Part shown: positions 5,053-7,643 of the stretch, one piece after another
How the letters are laid out: each line of letters starts with the position of its first letter
Position numbering within the stretch: position 1 is the stretch's first letter
The notes under the pieces: generated by a model
Told to the model about the DNA's origin: nothing
Databases searched by the model: none
Seen by the model: only the letters and a program-made list of their open reading frames with translations
Source: JBAZOD01 sp041648955
GTDB taxonomy: Bacteria > Patescibacteriota > Patescibacteriia > Patescibacteriales > JAQTRU01
Length of the DNA: 7,643 nucleotides
Reading direction: 5' to 3'
Assembly: GCA_041648955.1 (NCBI GenBank)
Contig: JBAZOD010000047.1
Coordinates: 1 to 7,643 of the forward strand
Translations under genes and position numbers: made by a program

Positions 5053-7287
5053 TTATTTTACAACCCCGATCATATTTTGTCCCCGCCAGCCTAATTCCAG
5101 CTTTGACTGTGAAATTATATCTCCATTTTCATCCTTAGCTTTCAAATAGATAAAAACCGGCTCAGTTGATTCGACCGAATTCTCATCTCCTAAAAATGTC
5201 CAATAAACCTTATCGCCAGTATTTGTTAAATTACTGACATAAAGCGGTTTATCCCAATTATCAATCAAATAACCGAAATTAGTACTCCAATCATATTTAA
5301 TTTCACTTCCCAGCCCGCTTGACGGTTCAAGCTCAATCCCACGGATGGAGGACATGACCGGAGAATAAGTATCGTTCTTGAATATTATTTTTAAATCACC
5401 ATTCTCATCACTTACGGTTTCAAAATCAAAATCATCAAGCTCTTCCACTTTTCCATTTGAACTTTCTTTAACAGTCATTTTCGGACTCCCTTTATAATAA
5501 ATACTTCCCTGCTCCTGGGCAATCGCTTCTAAAATCTCAGTAGCGTAAATTTGAGCTTCTGCCTGATCTAAAACCTTTATCTTGACAGTTTCGGCTTTTA
5601 AATCTTTAGCATAAAGGTTGGCTGAATTGGCCATTTCTACCGTCAATCCCGCTGTCTCACCTTTCAAATAAACGCGAGAAATCAAACTTTGGTCAATTTT
5701 TATTTGTCGTGCTTTAAGTTCATTTGCAACCAGCCGTCCAAAACCCTCTAAAGTAGCATCTATATTTTCCGGCGAACCGATAAGCTCTAAATTACTGCCA
5801 ACGCCAGCCACATAAATTTCCAGATCTCCTCCGTTAGTATTAGCTTTTACGCGAGAACTTTCTCCTACGCTTATTTTTTTCAATTCAGAAAAACTATCAA
5901 GCTCAGCATTGACCGTTTGAAAAGAAACAAAAGATTCTAATTTCGGAACTGTAATTTCAGCCTGAATTTTTTTGTTAAAGCAGAAAAGGCATAATTTACC
6001 CGCCTCCTTGGCGGTTTTCTGGATAACCTGTAATTGACCTTCTTTAATATCAAAATTTAGCCGATCCAGATCTTTTTCGCGTCCTGTCATGACTATTTTA
6101 AATTCATCGCCTGGTTTTACTTTGATATCCATATTCGCTCCAACATACAACTTGGTAAAATCTTTATAATCATACGAACGAGTAGTGTTTTCAAAAACCG
6201 CCTGCTCATCCATCCGGCTGATAATTTTAGGAGTCAAATCTCCGGCGACCACGACTCCAGCCGCTACGGCCAAAATCCAAATTCCAACCAAAAGACCGCT
6301 TGCCATTGCTCGAAAAGAATTTTTTCCCCGGCTCAAACTCAAACCCAAAATAAAAAAGAAAAGTAGAGGAATAATAATAAAAAAATAAATAGCGATTACG
6401 CCCACATAATACATTGCGGAATTAACTAAAATATCAAGCGGCAAATCCGAAACAATATAGGGCGAATTAATATTAAAAAGTAAAATTCCAGAAGCGACCG
6501 TCATACATAAAAAAGAAGCAATTGAAGCAATAATTACTATCACCCCGAAAAAAATTCTTACAACCGGTCCAGCTAAACGCAAAATTTTTATTAAAAATTG
6601 CATTATTGCCCGCAAAATCTGAACTGGAAAATTAATTATCCGGCGAAATAAGCTCTTATTACTTGTGATCCTGCCTAAAACTACCCGGCCCTCTTCCTTG
6701 GCAGCCTGAGTCTTTTCCCTTATAGTTTCTTCAAGTTTTTTTATATTAACCGGCTCACCCTGCATTTCTAATTTCTGTGAATTAGTTTTAGCTTCAGGCA
6801 TTACTATCCAACAAATAATATAGGCTAAGAGTCCGATACCATTCACAAAAACCAAAATTATAAACAAAATACGAATAAAAACTGGATCAACCCCAAAATA
6901 AGAAGCGATGCCCGAACAAACGCCGGCAATAACCACGTCATCCGGATTTCTATACAAATTTTTTCCCAATCTGAAAGCCGTTCCTTCTTCTTTTTTCTCT
7001 TCAGAAGTTGAGGAAGATATTTTTTCTTCACCATCAAATTCTTCTACCGTTCCCATGACTTTAATCATGTCTTCAACATCCGCTTCCGTAATAACCTTTT
7101 TCCCATTGCGATTTTTGGCAGAAAATTTTTCCGCGATGCTTGATTCTATATCAGAAAGTATCTCTTTGCTCTCATCCTGACCATAGTGGCCGCGGATAGA
7201 TTCAAGATAACTGTCCAATTTTTTGTAGGCCTCTTCTTCAATATTGAATATCAGACCATTCAGAGTTATTGAAATTGTTTTTTCCAT
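5053..7287 (-). CDS. PspC domain / DUF2807 fusion membrane protein
   Basis: With the ATG at 7287 this is a 744-residue protein (an in-frame GTG at 7317 would add ten residues and overlap padR by 26 nt; the ATG leaves a 4-bp gap and begins MEKTISITLNG as in related proteins). Domains in order: an N-terminal cytoplasmic helical region (about 1-85, with YKKLDSYLESI) common in large PspC proteins; an acidic linker; a PspC domain (108-165, NPDDVVIAGVCSGIASYFG then the hydrophobic stretch ending IVMPE); an amphipathic segment (205-235); membrane helices at about 241-271, 288-315 and 328-350; a DUF2807-like beta-solenoid domain (about 371-602); and an unrecognised, probably beta-sandwich, C-terminal region (about 640-744). 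PspC domains act in envelope stress; DUF2807 domains are usually extracytoplasmic. An odd number of crossings is needed to put the C-terminus outside, so the PspC hydrophobic stretch may form a hairpin. A CLFC motif (433-436) lies in the DUF2807 part. It is probably co-transcribed with padR. Confidence 0.87.
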   Translation of the reverse strand: MEKTISITLNGLIFNIEEEAYKKLDSYLESIRGHYGQDESKEILSDIESSIAEKFSAKNRNGKKVITEADVEDMIKVMGTVEEFDGEEKISSSTSEEKKEEGTAFRLGKNLYRNPDDVVIAGVCSGIASYFGVDPVFIRILFIILVFVNGIGLLAYIICWIVMPEAKTNSQKLEMQGEPVNIKKLEETIREKTQAAKEEGRVVLGRITSNKSLFRRIINFPVQILRAIMQFLIKILRLAGPVVRIFFGVIVIIASIASFLCMTVASGILLFNINSPYIVSDLPLDILVNSAMYYVGVIAIYFFIIIPLLFFFILGLSLSRGKNSFRAMASGLLVGIWILAVAAGVVVAGDLTPKIISRMDEQAVFENTTRSYDYKDFTKLYVGANMDIKVKPGDEFKIVMTGREKDLDRLNFDIKEGQLQVIQKTAKEAGKLCLFCFNKKIQAEITVPKLESFVSFQTVNAELDSFSELKKISVGESSRVKANTNGGDLEIYVAGVGSNLELIGSPENIDATLEGFGRLVANELKARQIKIDQSLISRVYLKGETAGLTVEMANSANLYAKDLKAETVKIKVLDQAEAQIYATEILEAIAQEQGSIYYKGSPKMTVKESSNGKVEELDDFDFETVSDENGDLKIIFKNDTYSPVMSSIRGIELEPSSGLGSEIKYDWSTNFGYLIDNWDKPLYVSNLTNTGDKVYWTFLGDENSVESTEPVFIYLKAKDENGDIISQSKLELGWRGQNMIGVVK

Positions 7288-7291
7288 ATAT

Positions 7292-7633
7292 TTATTTAAA
7301 TTTTTTAATAAGCGCACTGATTGATTTATTAAGATCCTGCCAAGTTTCAGATAGCTCTTCTAAAGTTTTTTTGCCTTTGCCGGTCAAAGAATAATATTTG
7401 CGCGGCGGTCCAGATTTTGATTCCCGCCAGGAGTAATCTAATATTCCAGAATTTTTCAAGCGGGTCAAGAGCGGATAGATTGTTCCTTCTACCACAATTA
7501 AATCCGCCGTTTTTAACTCCGTCAAAATGTCATTGGTATAAACATTCCCCTTGGAAATTATCAACAGAATACAAAATTCCAAAATACCTCGACGCATCTG
7601 CGCTTTAGTATTTTCTAAATTTATTTCATTCAT
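7292..7633 (-). CDS. PadR-family transcriptional regulator
   Basis: This 113-residue protein is a small PadR-type winged-helix DNA-binding regulator. The start motif AQMRRGILEFCILLIIS (11-27) and the helix-turn-helix with VVEGTIYPLLTRLKNSGIL (47-65) are classic, followed by the wing SGPPRKYYSLTGKG (74-87) and a C-terminal dimerisation helix (about 90-111). It belongs to the short PadR subfamily. I chose the ATG at 7633 because family members begin just ahead of this Asn-Glu-Asn-rich stretch; an ATG at 7642 would add three residues, and because the window ends there, sequence further upstream cannot be excluded. Its stop is 4 bp before the PspC gene, so the two are almost certainly one operon. 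By analogy with other padR-pspC pairs it probably represses this operon and responds to an unknown signal. Its promoter and operator lie outside the window. Confidence 0.93.
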   Translation of the reverse strand: MNEINLENTKAQMRRGILEFCILLIISKGNVYTNDILTELKTADLIVVEGTIYPLLTRLKNSGILDYSWRESKSGPPRKYYSLTGKGKKTLEELSETWQDLNKSISALIKKFK

Positions 7634-7643
7634 TGTGATCATA

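Noticed and set aside
7288..7317. Longer PspC protein from the GTG at 7317
   Set aside because: It would overlap padR by 26 nt and add ten residues not expected in the family; the ATG at 7287 starts at the conserved N-terminus.

Overview
This is a low-GC bacterial window (roughly 35-40 % G+C by hand count, with the first gene richer). It holds seven protein genes, six of them on the minus strand. No rRNA, tRNA, CRISPR array, transposase or phage gene is visible. All stops are TAA or TAG. Only the first gene has a strong Shine-Dalgarno sequence; the others start behind AT-rich leaders. The gene styles (a single-exon beta-CASP nuclease, a minimal CaCA exchanger, a PadR/PspC/DUF4349 envelope cluster, a tiny Lys-rich protein) fit a Patescibacteria/CPR genome, probably Parcubacteria-like. 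That is an inference from gene style, not a proven assignment; PadR-PspC-DUF2807 genes are also common in Bacteroidota.

Layout. Positions 1-179 form a divergent promoter region: one promoter points left out of the window and one points right into a beta-CASP metallo-beta-lactamase RNA nuclease gene (180-1748). A hairpin terminator at 1760-1799 separates it from a convergent sodium/calcium exchanger-like membrane protein (1810-2748, minus). Next on the minus strand come a 40-residue, extremely basic protein (2861-2983) with its own promoter and terminator, and a SAM-dependent methyltransferase (3076-3759). A pair of imperfect 33-34 bp direct repeats flanks the methyltransferase.

The right half is an envelope-related locus read leftwards. 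A PadR-family repressor (7292-7633) is followed after 4 bp by a large membrane protein (5053-7287) that joins a PspC domain to a DUF2807-type beta-rich domain and an unrecognised C-terminal domain. After a terminator, a DUF4349 membrane protein with a coiled coil (3890-4936) is read from its own extended -10 promoter. PadR probably controls the PspC gene with itself, and the two membrane proteins probably work in envelope sensing or integrity; both points are inferred from family and neighbourhood.

The most interesting points are the small basic protein in its own transcription unit, the multi-domain PspC protein with an unassigned C-terminus, altered ion-site residues in the exchanger, and a repeated minus-strand TGCTAWAAT promoter that is packed against the preceding terminator at two gene boundaries.
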